From Prevotella sp. (GTDB taxonomy: Bacteria > Bacteroidota > Bacteroidia > Bacteroidales > Bacteroidaceae), in the NCBI GenBank assembly GCA_016291085.1, contig JAEEVW010000023.1, forward strand, positions 1 to 57,325: a stretch of DNA of 57,325 nucleotides. The letters are read 5' to 3'. The notes beneath the pieces are model-generated. The model was not told where the DNA came from and did no database searches. It saw only the letters and a list, made by a program, of their open reading frames with translations. How positions within the stretch are numbered: the first letter of the stretch is position 1; each line of letters begins with the position of its first letter. The position numbers and the translations under genes are program-made. Of the stretch, positions 7,717 through 16,378 are shown piece by piece.

Positions 7717-10197
7717 TTACTTTACTACGAGCTTGCGGCCGTTGTTGATGTACACGCCCTTCTGGGTGGGCTGTCCGTAGAGGCGGCGGCCGTCGAGGGT
7801 GAACCAGTCGGCGGTGAAGGCCTTGCCGGCAGCGGATTTGGCGATGGAGGTGGGAACGGTCTGATCGGCCAAATAGACCAGTCGGTCGTAGCGGTAATAG
7901 CCTCCATTGGCGAAGGGCATGATGGTCGTCAGCAGGTCGTGGTTGGTGAAGACGAGCTCCACGAAGGGTTGGTCGGCAGTCGGTGTGCCTATCCAGCGCC
8001 ATATCTTCCGGCCGTTGGCGGTGGTACCCACCAGTTCGCAGCGGTCACCGCCCTGTGGACTTTGCAGGTCGGTAGTGGTGTCACCGGCCGTGCGAACCTT
8101 GCAGTATATCGGTTCGTCCCAACAGAAGCGGGGCTCTTCGAAGTAGACGTAGTCGGCATCGTAAACCACCGACACGCAGTCGGGAGCATCGGCCGGACGG
8201 GTGTAGTCGGGTTTCTGAGGTTCCGGCAGCGGCTGTGCATCGGCATCGGGGAACACGGTGAGTCGCAGTTCCGTGCTGCCGTAGGGCACGAGGTCGATGT
8301 ACTGTGTGGCGTCACTCTGCAACGTCAGGTGTCCCTGTTCGGGCAGGTGTGGCGTATAGCGGCCGTCCACGAGGTCCCACGCTATCTGCTTCACGGGGAT
8401 GCGAATCCAACCCGTAACATCCTCAATGTCGAAGGGGAAAGGCGCTCCTGGCTGCAGCTCTGCAGCAATATACTCCAGCGGCTGGCCGTCGTCGGCATAG
8501 GCATAGTTGAAGGCGCCCGTCGGCGTGATGTTCCAGCACTTGAAGTCGGGGTTGTCGGGCTTCTTGCCGTGCATGCATTCATATTCCGTAGTGTCCTCGA
8601 CCTTCTGCTGCGGAATGGCGTAGGAGTAGAGCAGCGGGCCGCGCTGGAAATAGACGCCCTGGCCCTCGATAGTATGCTTCTCGACCGTCATGGGCAGCGA
8701 GAGCATAACGAGATCGCCATTCTTGACCGCCTCGGGCAGGTGCACAAAGGTGCCGGCGGGGAGGGGGATGCCGGCGGAGGAACCGTTGACTGCGAGATAG
8801 GCATTGCTGCACCATGTGGGGATGCGCAGCGTCAGGGGGATGCTGGCACCTTCAGCTGCACTGACAGAGAAAATCAACATCGATTCAAAAGGATAAAGTG
8901 TAGCACAGTTAATGGTCACATCGCCCTTGGTAGTGGGGAATGTCGCCTTGCTGGGTCCGTAGATGGCAGCCACGGCCCCACCCTCGCTGTCGGTCATCCA
9001 CATGCGACTAACCAGGTTGGGCAGCATGCGGTTCACGTTACCCGAACAGCACTCCGTCTCGTGCGTCGGACGGTAGGCCATCCATGTCGAGCCGTGCTTG
9101 TAGGTGTTATGGTTCGACGTACCCGTGGCAATGAACTGGTTAACCGACGAGAAGTACTGCAGCGAACGGAAGTCCTTGGTGATGGCACCCATGCCGGCAT
9201 TGTATATGGCCCGCTCAATCTTGTCGGCCCACTCGGCCTCACCCGTCACAGCCAGATAATGGCTCAGCGTCCAGGTGAAGTCGACGATGTCGCAGGTCTC
9301 GTGACTGGTGTAGACATCGTCGCCCAGCAGGAACTCGGCACTCGACGGCACACCGTCGGGCAACATCGACTCGCGCTCCACCTTGTGGACAGCCGTCATG
9401 GCCAGGTCCAGATAGTGCTGCTTGCCCGTATAGGCATAGAGCAGCAGGGGCAGCTTCAGCATTTCGCAGAACGTCACGCTGTGCATGTAGAACGGCTCGG
9501 AGCTCAGAATGGCCGTCTCGTCGACGGCAAACTTGCCCTGAATGGCCCAGGCATCCTCGGCCAGCTGCAGCAGTTTCGCATTGCCCGTCTTGCCGTAGGT
9601 CCACAGGATGCCCTCGATGGATATGATGTTACGACCGCCGACGATACCACAGGCCAGCTGGTCGGGCGTGAAGTTCAGGTAGTGTTTCTCCAAAGCCTTC
9701 GGAATGCGCTCGTCGCCGTCGTGCTCGTATTTGGCCTGCAGCACACGGAAGTACACCGACATGGGCCATGTGATGCCCTCCAGCGTGGAGTTGCCCAGCT
9801 TACCGTTCTCGTCAGGATGAGCCAGCGTGTATTCGATGCCCTCCATAGCCTTATCGACCATCTCCTGGGCACCCAGCTCGTAGCCCAGCCGCAGCAGTCC
9901 GTCGGTATAGTATGCCGTCTGTTCGTAGCGCCACCAGTTTTCGCCATAGGCCTCGCCGTTGCGCGATATCTCGCCCGCCCACAGGCATGAATTATAAGGA
10001 TACGACAGTGCCTCGGGGTGTCCGGTCAGTCCGTCGTGCTGCCGCTGCATCATGACATGCAGCCAGCCCTGCGGTTGGATGTCGGACACGCGACCCATGG
10101 TGAACTTAGTACTGTTTTGTGCCTCGACGCTGGCCGTCGTGCAGCAGAAAAATGCTGCAGCCAGCATCATGTGTGAAAAAGAAAATCTGGTCTTCAT
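7717..10197 (-). CDS. GH127-like beta-L-arabinofuranosidase, exported
   Basis: Glycoside hydrolase of the DUF1680/GH127 group, expected to release L-arabinofuranose from plant arabinan or arabinoglycan side chains in the periplasm or at the surface. 826 residues; signal peptide about residues 1-26 (MKTRFSFSHMMLAAAFFCCT, cleavage near VEA-QN). An (alpha/alpha)6 barrel fills the first half. The metal-site and nucleophile motifs known in GH127 are visible as HETCDIVDFTW (Glu and Cys) and THETECCSGN (Cys-Cys). Beta-sandwich domains follow, then a segment with FCWDEPIYCKV resembling starch-binding-like modules, and a C-terminal WFTLDGRRLYGQP...GVYINNGRKL tail typical of exported Prevotella proteins. 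A TATCTTTG box stands close upstream. Exact substrate is uncertain. Confidence 0.85.
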   Translation of the reverse strand: MKTRFSFSHMMLAAAFFCCTTASVEAQNSTKFTMGRVSDIQPQGWLHVMMQRQHDGLTGHPEALSYPYNSCLWAGEISRNGEAYGENWWRYEQTAYYTDGLLRLGYELGAQEMVDKAMEGIEYTLAHPDENGKLGNSTLEGITWPMSVYFRVLQAKYEHDGDERIPKALEKHYLNFTPDQLACGIVGGRNIISIEGILWTYGKTGNAKLLQLAEDAWAIQGKFAVDETAILSSEPFYMHSVTFCEMLKLPLLLYAYTGKQHYLDLAMTAVHKVERESMLPDGVPSSAEFLLGDDVYTSHETCDIVDFTWTLSHYLAVTGEAEWADKIERAIYNAGMGAITKDFRSLQYFSSVNQFIATGTSNHNTYKHGSTWMAYRPTHETECCSGNVNRMLPNLVSRMWMTDSEGGAVAAIYGPSKATFPTTKGDVTINCATLYPFESMLIFSVSAAEGASIPLTLRIPTWCSNAYLAVNGSSAGIPLPAGTFVHLPEAVKNGDLVMLSLPMTVEKHTIEGQGVYFQRGPLLYSYAIPQQKVEDTTEYECMHGKKPDNPDFKCWNITPTGAFNYAYADDGQPLEYIAAELQPGAPFPFDIEDVTGWIRIPVKQIAWDLVDGRYTPHLPEQGHLTLQSDATQYIDLVPYGSTELRLTVFPDADAQPLPEPQKPDYTRPADAPDCVSVVYDADYVYFEEPRFCWDEPIYCKVRTAGDTTTDLQSPQGGDRCELVGTTANGRKIWRWIGTPTADQPFVELVFTNHDLLTTIMPFANGGYYRYDRLVYLADQTVPTSIAKSAAGKAFTADWFTLDGRRLYGQPTQKGVYINNGRKLVVK

Positions 10198-10221
10198 TGT
10201 TCAATCGTTGATAAATCGGTG

Positions 10222-10229
10222 CAAAGATA
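10222..10229 (-). promoter_or_regulatory. -7 promoter box of the GH127-like gene
   Basis: TATCTTTG followed by GC on the minus strand, 25 bases before the start codon; fits TAnnTTTG. Confidence 0.65.
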
Positions 10230-10304
10230 GCAAGAAAAACCGAAACTTCAGGGTGTGGAACGAAGAAAAATGGAGATTCGTTTGGATTATTGCAAAAAAA
10301 TGAT

Positions 10305-10312
10305 TATATTTG
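10305..10312 (+). promoter_or_regulatory. -7 promoter box of rlmD
   Basis: TATATTTG followed by GC, 16 bases before the rlmD ATG; fits TAnnTTTG and makes the very short leader typical of this phylum. Confidence 0.65.
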
Positions 10313-10328
10313 CAGAAAATTAATGATA

Positions 10329-11804
10329 ATGACACGAAAGAAGAAGCCGCTTCCCATATTAGAACATATAGAAATCACGGACTTTGCCGCCGAGGGTAAA
10401 TCGCTGGCAAGGGTCAACGACATGGTGGTCTTTGTGCCCTGGGCAGTGCCCGGCGATGTCGTCGACCTGCAGGTCCGGCGCAAGAAACACTCGTTCATGG
10501 AGGCAGAGGTCATCCGTTACCACGAATATAGTAAGGAACGCGCGAAGCCGTTCTGCCAGCATTTCGGCGTGTGCGGTGGTTGCAAGTGGCAACAGCTGCC
10601 CTACGCCGCCCAGCTGAAGATGAAGCAGCAGCAGGTGTACGACCAGCTGACGCGCATCGGCAAGGTGGAACTGCCTGAGTTCCGTCCCATCCTGGGCAGC
10701 GTGAAGACGCAGGAGTACAGGAACAAGCTGGATTTCGGCTGTGCCAACAAGCGCTGGCTGACCAGTTCAGAGCTGAAAGATGAGAGTTTAGAGAAAGATG
10801 TGCCAGCCATCGGGTTCCATATTACGGGGGCGTTCGACAAGATTCTGCCGATAGAGAAGTGCTGGCTGATGGACGACCTGCACAACGAGATCCGTAACGA
10901 GGTGCGCGACTACGCCATCGGGCACGGCCTGTCATTCTTCGACCTGCGCCAGCAGGTGGGACTGCTGCGCGACGTCATCATCCGCAACAGCGCCAGCGGC
11001 GAGTGGATGGTGATCTTCCAGTTCCACCTGGACATTCCGGAAAATCCGGATAATCAGAAAGACCGCTGGCAAAGCGCCGACGGCCAGCAGGCCCTAGCAC
11101 TGCTTCAATATATAGCAGATAAGTTCCCGCAGATCACGTCGTTACTGTATCTGGACAATCAGAAGTGTAACGACACCATCGGCGACCAGGACATCCTGGT
11201 GTTCAAGGGGCAGGACCACATCTTCGAACTGATGGAGGACCTACGGTTCAAGGTGGGCCCGAAGTCGTTCTACCAGACGAACACCGAGCAGGCGTACCAT
11301 CTGTACTCTGTCGCAAGGGAATTTGCATTCGCGCCAATTGAGAACGGAGAGCCTCTCAATTCTCCATTAGTCTACGACTTGTACACCGGCACGGGGACCA
11401 TTGCCAATTTTGTGGCGCGACGGGCACGGAAGGTCATCGGCATCGAATATGTGCCCGAGGCCATCGAGGACGCCAAGGTGAACTCCCAGATAAACGGCAT
11501 AGAGAACACGCTGTTCTTTGCCGGCGACATGAAGGACGTGCTGAGCGACGAGTTCATTGCCGAGCACGGACGTCCCGACGTCATCATCACCGACCCACCC
11601 AGGGCCGGCATGCACCCCGACGTGGTGAAAACCATTCTGAGGGCCGCTCCGCAGCGCATCGTCTATGTGTCGTGCAATCCCGCCACACAGGCCCGCGACC
11701 TGCAACTGCTGGACGAGCAATACCGCGTGGTGGAAGTGCAGCCCGTCGACATGTTCCCCCACACACCACACGTAGAGAATGTTGTACTACTAATCAAAAA
11801 ATAA
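10329..11804 (+). CDS. rlmD: 23S rRNA (uracil-C5)-methyltransferase, RlmD family
   Basis: SAM-dependent enzyme that methylates carbon 5 of a uracil in 23S rRNA. About 491 residues from MTRKKKPLPILEH; the upstream ATG at 10323 would add only two residues. N-terminal TRAM domain (ITDFAAEGKSLARVNDMVVF), a 4Fe-4S cysteine cluster (CQHFGVCGGCKW plus a later Cys), SAM-binding YDLYTGTGTIANFV, TDPPRAGMH, and the catalytic cysteine in YVSCNPATQARDL. All marks of the RlmD/RumA group are present; a tRNA m5U54 role cannot be excluded without phylogeny. The porin gene follows after 8 bases, probably co-transcribed. Confidence 0.9.
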   Translation: MTRKKKPLPILEHIEITDFAAEGKSLARVNDMVVFVPWAVPGDVVDLQVRRKKHSFMEAEVIRYHEYSKERAKPFCQHFGVCGGCKWQQLPYAAQLKMKQQQVYDQLTRIGKVELPEFRPILGSVKTQEYRNKLDFGCANKRWLTSSELKDESLEKDVPAIGFHITGAFDKILPIEKCWLMDDLHNEIRNEVRDYAIGHGLSFFDLRQQVGLLRDVIIRNSASGEWMVIFQFHLDIPENPDNQKDRWQSADGQQALALLQYIADKFPQITSLLYLDNQKCNDTIGDQDILVFKGQDHIFELMEDLRFKVGPKSFYQTNTEQAYHLYSVAREFAFAPIENGEPLNSPLVYDLYTGTGTIANFVARRARKVIGIEYVPEAIEDAKVNSQINGIENTLFFAGDMKDVLSDEFIAEHGRPDVIITDPPRAGMHPDVVKTILRAAPQRIVYVSCNPATQARDLQLLDEQYRVVEVQPVDMFPHTPHVENVVLLIKK

Positions 11805-11812
11805 CAACACGT

Positions 11813-12967
11813 ATGAAAAAGCTTATGACACTGGCCCTCTTCGCGATGGGCTTCGCATTGACCGCCAATGCACAAGAGAAAAAGACGACGATTGAGGTTC
11901 CTCAATGGGTGAAGAACATCAAATTCAGCGGCTACGGCATGCTGCAGTATCAGGGTATGGACCCGTACAAAAAGGGGAAAGACGAAAACGGGAATCCTAT
12001 TCTTGAAAAGAACTCGTCGAACACCTTCAACCTCCGTCTGGCCCGTTTCATTCTGGACGGCAAGATCGGTGACTTCGACTGGCGCGCACAGATTCAGGGC
12101 ACCAACGCCACCGGCCCCGGACAGCCCACCGTTCAGCTGGTAGACCTGTATGCCGAATGGAGAAAATTCCCTGAGTTTAAGATTCGTGCCGGACAGTTCA
12201 AGCGTGCCTTTACCTTCGAGAACCCCACGCACCCCATCACGCAGGGCTGGCGCGGATATGCCGACGTCATCAACAAACTGTCGGCCTTCGGCGACCGTAC
12301 CGGTGAGAAGAGCTCAGGCGGACGTGATATCGGTATCCAGTTCTCGGGCGACCTGTTCCCCAATGCCAACGGACGCCGCCTGTTCCACTATCAGGTGGGT
12401 GTCTACAATGGTGAGGGTGTCAATCAGAAGGATATGGACAACCGCAAGGATATCATCGGCGGTGTGTGGGTGATGCCCATCAAGGGCGTGCGCATCGGTG
12501 CCTTCGGATGGACCGGTAGCCGCGGTGGCATGCTGGATCCCGTGACTGGCGAGAAACGCAGCATCGAGAAGAATCGTTACGCCTTCTCGGCCGAGTACGA
12601 CAAGGACGAGTACACGTTCCGTGCAGAGTATATCCACAGCCAGGGTTGGGGTGCCGCCTCGCCCGGTAACAACGTGCGCGAGATAGACTACAGCAAGGGC
12701 GACAAGGCCGACGGTTGGTACGTCTTCGGCATCGTGCCCATCATCAAGGGCAAGCTGCACGCCAAGGCCCGTTACGAGTCGTATCGTAACCAGAAGGACT
12801 GGGCAACATCAGTGAACCAGATTGAATGCGGTCTGAACTACTTCTTCACGAAGAACCTGGAGATGCACCTGGAATATTCGCGCGTGAACGACCGTAGCAT
12901 TGAGATTGCCAACGAGAAGAAGCACAACTACAATCTGGTGGACGTAGAGCTGGACTTCAGATTCTAA
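11813..12967 (+). CDS. Phosphate-selective porin O/P family outer-membrane protein
   Basis: Predicted 16-18-strand outer-membrane barrel, 384 residues. Start MKKLMTLALF gives a signal peptide ending in TANA-QEKK. Family marks: the early GYGMLQYQ strand, NTFNLRLARFILDGKIGDFD, and an alternating aromatic/polar beta pattern through to the final strand NLVDVELDFRF with terminal Phe, as usual for BAM substrates. It follows rlmD closely. Its stop codon overlaps the stop of the convergent flippase gene by 4 bases, leaving no intergenic terminator. In Bacteroidota this family transports phosphate or other anions, but the substrate here is unproven. Confidence 0.85.
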   Translation: MKKLMTLALFAMGFALTANAQEKKTTIEVPQWVKNIKFSGYGMLQYQGMDPYKKGKDENGNPILEKNSSNTFNLRLARFILDGKIGDFDWRAQIQGTNATGPGQPTVQLVDLYAEWRKFPEFKIRAGQFKRAFTFENPTHPITQGWRGYADVINKLSAFGDRTGEKSSGGRDIGIQFSGDLFPNANGRRLFHYQVGVYNGEGVNQKDMDNRKDIIGGVWVMPIKGVRIGAFGWTGSRGGMLDPVTGEKRSIEKNRYAFSAEYDKDEYTFRAEYIHSQGWGAASPGNNVREIDYSKGDKADGWYVFGIVPIIKGKLHAKARYESYRNQKDWATSVNQIECGLNYFFTKNLEMHLEYSRVNDRSIEIANEKKHNYNLVDVELDFRF

Positions 12968-14463
12968 GCCTGCTCCTCGGCTTTACGGATTCTAAAACGT
13001 CGCATCAACGATTGCCACAGGTGCGTCTTCTGATGCAGGACGTGAACAGAATAAGCCGTGCTGACAAGTGTCAGTGCGGCTTCTATTATCCAATAAACGA
13101 AACCATCAGTGCAAAGCGATACGGCATAAGCTAAAGCACCAATAGACATCTGAATCAACGCATATCGTCCCACTTGCCATGTGGGGCGATAGCTATATTG
13201 CCAGCAAGCATAGGCATTCACCGTTACACATTCCACCACATATGCCACCACAATAGCCAATCCGGTTCCCCAAATGCCCCACCATCGATAGCCCATCATG
13301 ATGGCTACCACCAAGGTGACAAAATAGATTGTCTCAAGCAGCAGAAACGACAGCGAACGACTACGAGCCAACGTGATATAGGCCACAGGCATCGTCAACA
13401 CCTTGAAATACATGGCCAACACCGCCACCTGAGCCATCGTTACCACAGGCAGGAAGTCGCTCCTAAACAACAACGGAATCAAAACAGGCAACAGCATCAC
13501 CAAAGCCACCAGCATGGGTGACAGAAACAACAGCGACACCTCAGTCTGCTTGTTTACTGTTTCGTTAGTCGCCTCGATATTCTTACAAACAGAAGAGAGA
13601 CGAGGGAAATAATCGGTTTCCATGGCCGAGAACACCATGCCGGCATAGGTGATGGTAATCATATAGGCTGCATTGTAAAAGCCGACATCATCCATGCTGC
13701 CCTCCACGTTCAGGAAGGCACGAATAGCCATCTCGGCACCACTACCGATTGCTGCTGCCAGCACAAAGGCCAAGCCAAGTTTTATCATGCCATAGCCATC
13801 GCGCAGATGACGACGCGTGAACTTCAGCTTCAACGGGCATTTACGATAGGAGTACCACAACGTTAAGAGCATGTTTAACGCTGCTATCAGCACAATGGCA
13901 GGAACCACGCCCGAATGCCCCTTGTAATAGTAAAGCGGAACCGAAAGCAACACAGCACCAATGGCGCCAACAACCTGGATACTGGCCAGAGAACCCATGC
14001 GACGAGTAGCCTTTAATATCGCAGTCTCGCCACCAGAAATAGCCAGCATTGCTACCGACACGCCCAACATAGCATAGTGCAGCGTATGGTCACCCCATGT
14101 AAACGTCATGCTGTTCACCCATCCGCTGGCAACTACACAAAACAGCAAGCCTAGCACAGCAGCTATCATACTCCATAGTCGGATGACCTGTATGTAGTAA
14201 TCCAGTTGCTCATGATTGTCCTGCTCATAGAGTTCTGACAACTTCGGCACAGCACCAAACGAAAGACCAAGATTTGTACATTGAGCTGCAAAAGTCTGTA
14301 CAGACATCATCAGCGCGTTGAAACCCATACCGCCGGCACCTATAAACACAGCCATAGCCTTGTTGCGTACAAGGCCTATCAAAATAATCAGACCCTGTAT
14401 GCCACCAAACAAGCCAGTGTATTTAAGTATATGCTTATAGCTGCCGTCGCCTTGTTCCTTCAT
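12964..14463 (-). CDS. Polysaccharide flippase (Wzx/O-antigen translocase type)
   Basis: Inner-membrane MOP-superfamily flippase that moves lipid-linked oligosaccharide across the membrane. 499 residues with about 12-14 hydrophobic segments (for example GGIQGLIILIGLVRNKAMAV at the start and ALVMLLPVLIPLLF). The opening KYTGLFGGIQGLIILIGLVR with a basic/aromatic pattern is typical of the WzxE-like subgroup. Divergent from three glycosyltransferase genes that begin 95 bases away, so this is a small glycan-assembly locus (O-antigen, capsule or glycoprotein glycan). Confidence 0.85.
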   Translation of the reverse strand: MKEQGDGSYKHILKYTGLFGGIQGLIILIGLVRNKAMAVFIGAGGMGFNALMMSVQTFAAQCTNLGLSFGAVPKLSELYEQDNHEQLDYYIQVIRLWSMIAAVLGLLFCVVASGWVNSMTFTWGDHTLHYAMLGVSVAMLAISGGETAILKATRRMGSLASIQVVGAIGAVLLSVPLYYYKGHSGVVPAIVLIAALNMLLTLWYSYRKCPLKLKFTRRHLRDGYGMIKLGLAFVLAAAIGSGAEMAIRAFLNVEGSMDDVGFYNAAYMITITYAGMVFSAMETDYFPRLSSVCKNIEATNETVNKQTEVSLLFLSPMLVALVMLLPVLIPLLFRSDFLPVVTMAQVAVLAMYFKVLTMPVAYITLARSRSLSFLLLETIYFVTLVVAIMMGYRWWGIWGTGLAIVVAYVVECVTVNAYACWQYSYRPTWQVGRYALIQMSIGALAYAVSLCTDGFVYWIIEAALTLVSTAYSVHVLHQKTHLWQSLMRRFRIRKAEEQA

Positions 14464-14485
14464 GCTTTTTCAGACAAACCGGCTG

Positions 14486-14493
14486 CAAAGTTA
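14486..14493 (-). promoter_or_regulatory. -7 promoter box of the flippase gene
   Basis: TAACTTTG followed by GC on the minus strand, 23 bases before the ATG; fits TAnnTTTG. Confidence 0.6.
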
Positions 14494-14545
14494 CGAATAA
14501 GTAAGCAAAAAGCCAAAAATATTTTGCTTTTTCCTCTTTTTTCCG

Positions 14546-14553
14546 TACCTTTG
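14546..14553 (+). promoter_or_regulatory. -7 promoter box of the glycosyltransferase operon
   Basis: TACCTTTG followed by GC, only 5 bases before the ATG at 14559, so the transcript is nearly leaderless. Confidence 0.65.
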
Positions 14554-14558
14554 CAAAC

Positions 14559-15434
14559 ATGAAGCTGAGTGTCATCATACCCGTTTACCGTGTGGAAGAC
14601 ACCCTCGACCGCTGTGTGGAGAGTGTTTTAAGCCAACACGTGGACGACATGGAAGTGATTCTCGTCGACGACGGTTCGCCCGACCAATGCCCCGCCATGT
14701 GTGACCGCTGGGCACAGAAAGACGCCCGTATCCGGGTGATTCACAAGGCGAACGGCGGACTGAGCGACGCCCGCAATGCCGGCATCGACATTGCACAGGG
14801 CGAATACCTGACCTTTGTCGATTCCGACGACTATCTGGAGGCTGACACGCTGGCACCCGTGCTGCTGCAGGCTGAGGATGCCGACATCGTGGAGTATGCC
14901 ATCAGCGGCAGGTTTACACCGGCGGACCACACCTATACCGACATGGACGAATACTGGCTGAAAGGAGAGGTCTACCTGCACACCTATGCATGGAACAAGC
15001 TCTACCAGCGCAGGCTGTTCGAGACGGTGCGGTTTCCCAAGGGCAAGGTCTTTGAGGATGCCTACACGCTGCCCCTGCTGCTCAGGAAGGCACGGAAAGT
15101 AAATACCACAGCCCACGGATTCTATCACTACTGCTGGAACCCGGAAGGTATTACCGCCACTGCCACCGGCGAACAGCTGCGCCAGTTGCTAGAGGCTCAC
15201 CTGACCAACGGGATGCTGATGGACGACAGCTATTACCTGCATCTGCTGAACATTCAGATTGATGTGTGTGAACAGACTCCTGACGCACCGACGCTCACAC
15301 CAAGAACCGTAAACGTAGCGTCATTTAGCGGTTCTAAAAAACTTAAAGCAATAATAAATAACATATTAGGAATCAGACTACTATGCAAAATAATCCGCTT
15401 CGTACATCGATTCAAGAAACCCAGCCGCTGGTAA
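14559..15434 (+). CDS. Family 2 glycosyltransferase
   Basis: GT-A fold transferase using a nucleotide sugar, probably building a surface glycan. 291 residues. Motifs in order: MKLSVIIPVYRVEDTLDRCV (N-terminal Rossmann strand), EVILVDDGSPDQ, NGGLSDARNAGID, and the metal-binding FVDSDDYL (DxD type). The C-terminus is less conserved and ends in a basic helix (LLCKIIRFVHRFKKPSRW), possibly a membrane contact. Its 3' end overlaps the next gene by 52 bases in another frame, indicating translational coupling. Donor and acceptor are not predictable. Confidence 0.9.
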   Translation: MKLSVIIPVYRVEDTLDRCVESVLSQHVDDMEVILVDDGSPDQCPAMCDRWAQKDARIRVIHKANGGLSDARNAGIDIAQGEYLTFVDSDDYLEADTLAPVLLQAEDADIVEYAISGRFTPADHTYTDMDEYWLKGEVYLHTYAWNKLYQRRLFETVRFPKGKVFEDAYTLPLLLRKARKVNTTAHGFYHYCWNPEGITATATGEQLRQLLEAHLTNGMLMDDSYYLHLLNIQIDVCEQTPDAPTLTPRTVNVASFSGSKKLKAIINNILGIRLLCKIIRFVHRFKKPSRW

Positions 15435-16378
15435 CGTTCATCGTGACTTTCTACAACCTGCCGGTGCAGATGCTGTGTGAGTGCATCAACAGCATCATGG
15501 CGCTGTCGTTGAAACCCGAAGAACGCGAGATACTGATCATCGACGACGGTTCGGAGGTCAGTCCCATGAACGGTCTGATGCAGTATGGCGACGAGATCAT
15601 CTACGTGCGCCAGCCCAACGGAGGACTGAGCGTGGCCCGCAATAAAGGCATCGAAACGGCAACAGGAAAATACCTGCAGTTCGTGGATGCCGACGACCAC
15701 CTGATAACCACCGCCTACGACCACTGCCTGGACATCATCCGCACGAAGCAGGACATCGACATGGTGATGTTCGACTTTACCAGCGATGCAGACATTCAGT
15801 CGACATTCAGCGACCAGCCCATAGTCAGCGGAACGGAATACATGCTGAAAAACAATATCCATGGCACGGCATGTGGGTATCTCTTCAAACGTACCGTACT
15901 AAGCGAACTACGCTTCACCCCCGGCATCTGGCACGAAGACGAGGAGTTTACACCCCAACTGCTGATCCGCGCAGAACAACTCATTGTAACCAATGCCAAA
16001 GCATATTACTATTACAAGCATACCGGCAGCATCACCACACACGCCGACGACGAAAGCAAGGACAAGCGGCTGAGCGACATCAGGGGAGTCATTCACAGGC
16101 TTCACATACTCTGCGACCGCATACCCCGCAGCGACCGTATGGCCATGCAGCGACGTATCGCACAACTGACGATGGACTACATCTACCAGACCATCGTCCA
16201 GAAACGTTCCAGCAAGGCACTCGAGCAGTGTGTGGAGGAGCTGCGCGGAGAGGGACTGTTCCCCCTACCCAACCGCAACCACTCGAAGAAATACCAGTGG
16301 TTCCGGCAGCTGAGCAACACCCGACTGGGACGTGCCGTACTTCTGCGCACCCTGCCCCTATTAAAACGAGAAAGATGA
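15383..16378 (+). CDS. Family 2 glycosyltransferase
   Basis: 331 residues. FIVTFYNLPVQMLCECINSI, EILIIDDGSEV, QPNGGLSVARNKGIE and FVDADDHL are the standard GT2 sites. The start at 15383 sits inside the end of the previous gene; the conserved N-terminus (PLVTFIVTFYN) begins about residue 15, so this start gives a normal length. The stop overlaps the start of the following GT4 gene (ATGA), so all three transferases are translated together. Specificity unknown. Confidence 0.88.
   Translation: MQNNPLRTSIQETQPLVTFIVTFYNLPVQMLCECINSIMALSLKPEEREILIIDDGSEVSPMNGLMQYGDEIIYVRQPNGGLSVARNKGIETATGKYLQFVDADDHLITTAYDHCLDIIRTKQDIDMVMFDFTSDADIQSTFSDQPIVSGTEYMLKNNIHGTACGYLFKRTVLSELRFTPGIWHEDEEFTPQLLIRAEQLIVTNAKAYYYYKHTGSITTHADDESKDKRLSDIRGVIHRLHILCDRIPRSDRMAMQRRIAQLTMDYIYQTIVQKRSSKALEQCVEELRGEGLFPLPNRNHSKKYQWFRQLSNTRLGRAVLLRTLPLLKRER

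Noticed and set aside
7939..9990. 683-codon open frame on the + strand
   Set aside because: It lies wholly antisense to the GH127-like gene, has no domain that I recognise, no promoter box, and is explained by codon bias of the real gene.
15871..16374. Long 5' extension of the GT4-like gene
   Set aside because: The extension overlaps the whole second half of the preceding GT2 gene; the ATGA overlap at 16375 and the conserved MKILLIGEYSN start are more credible.
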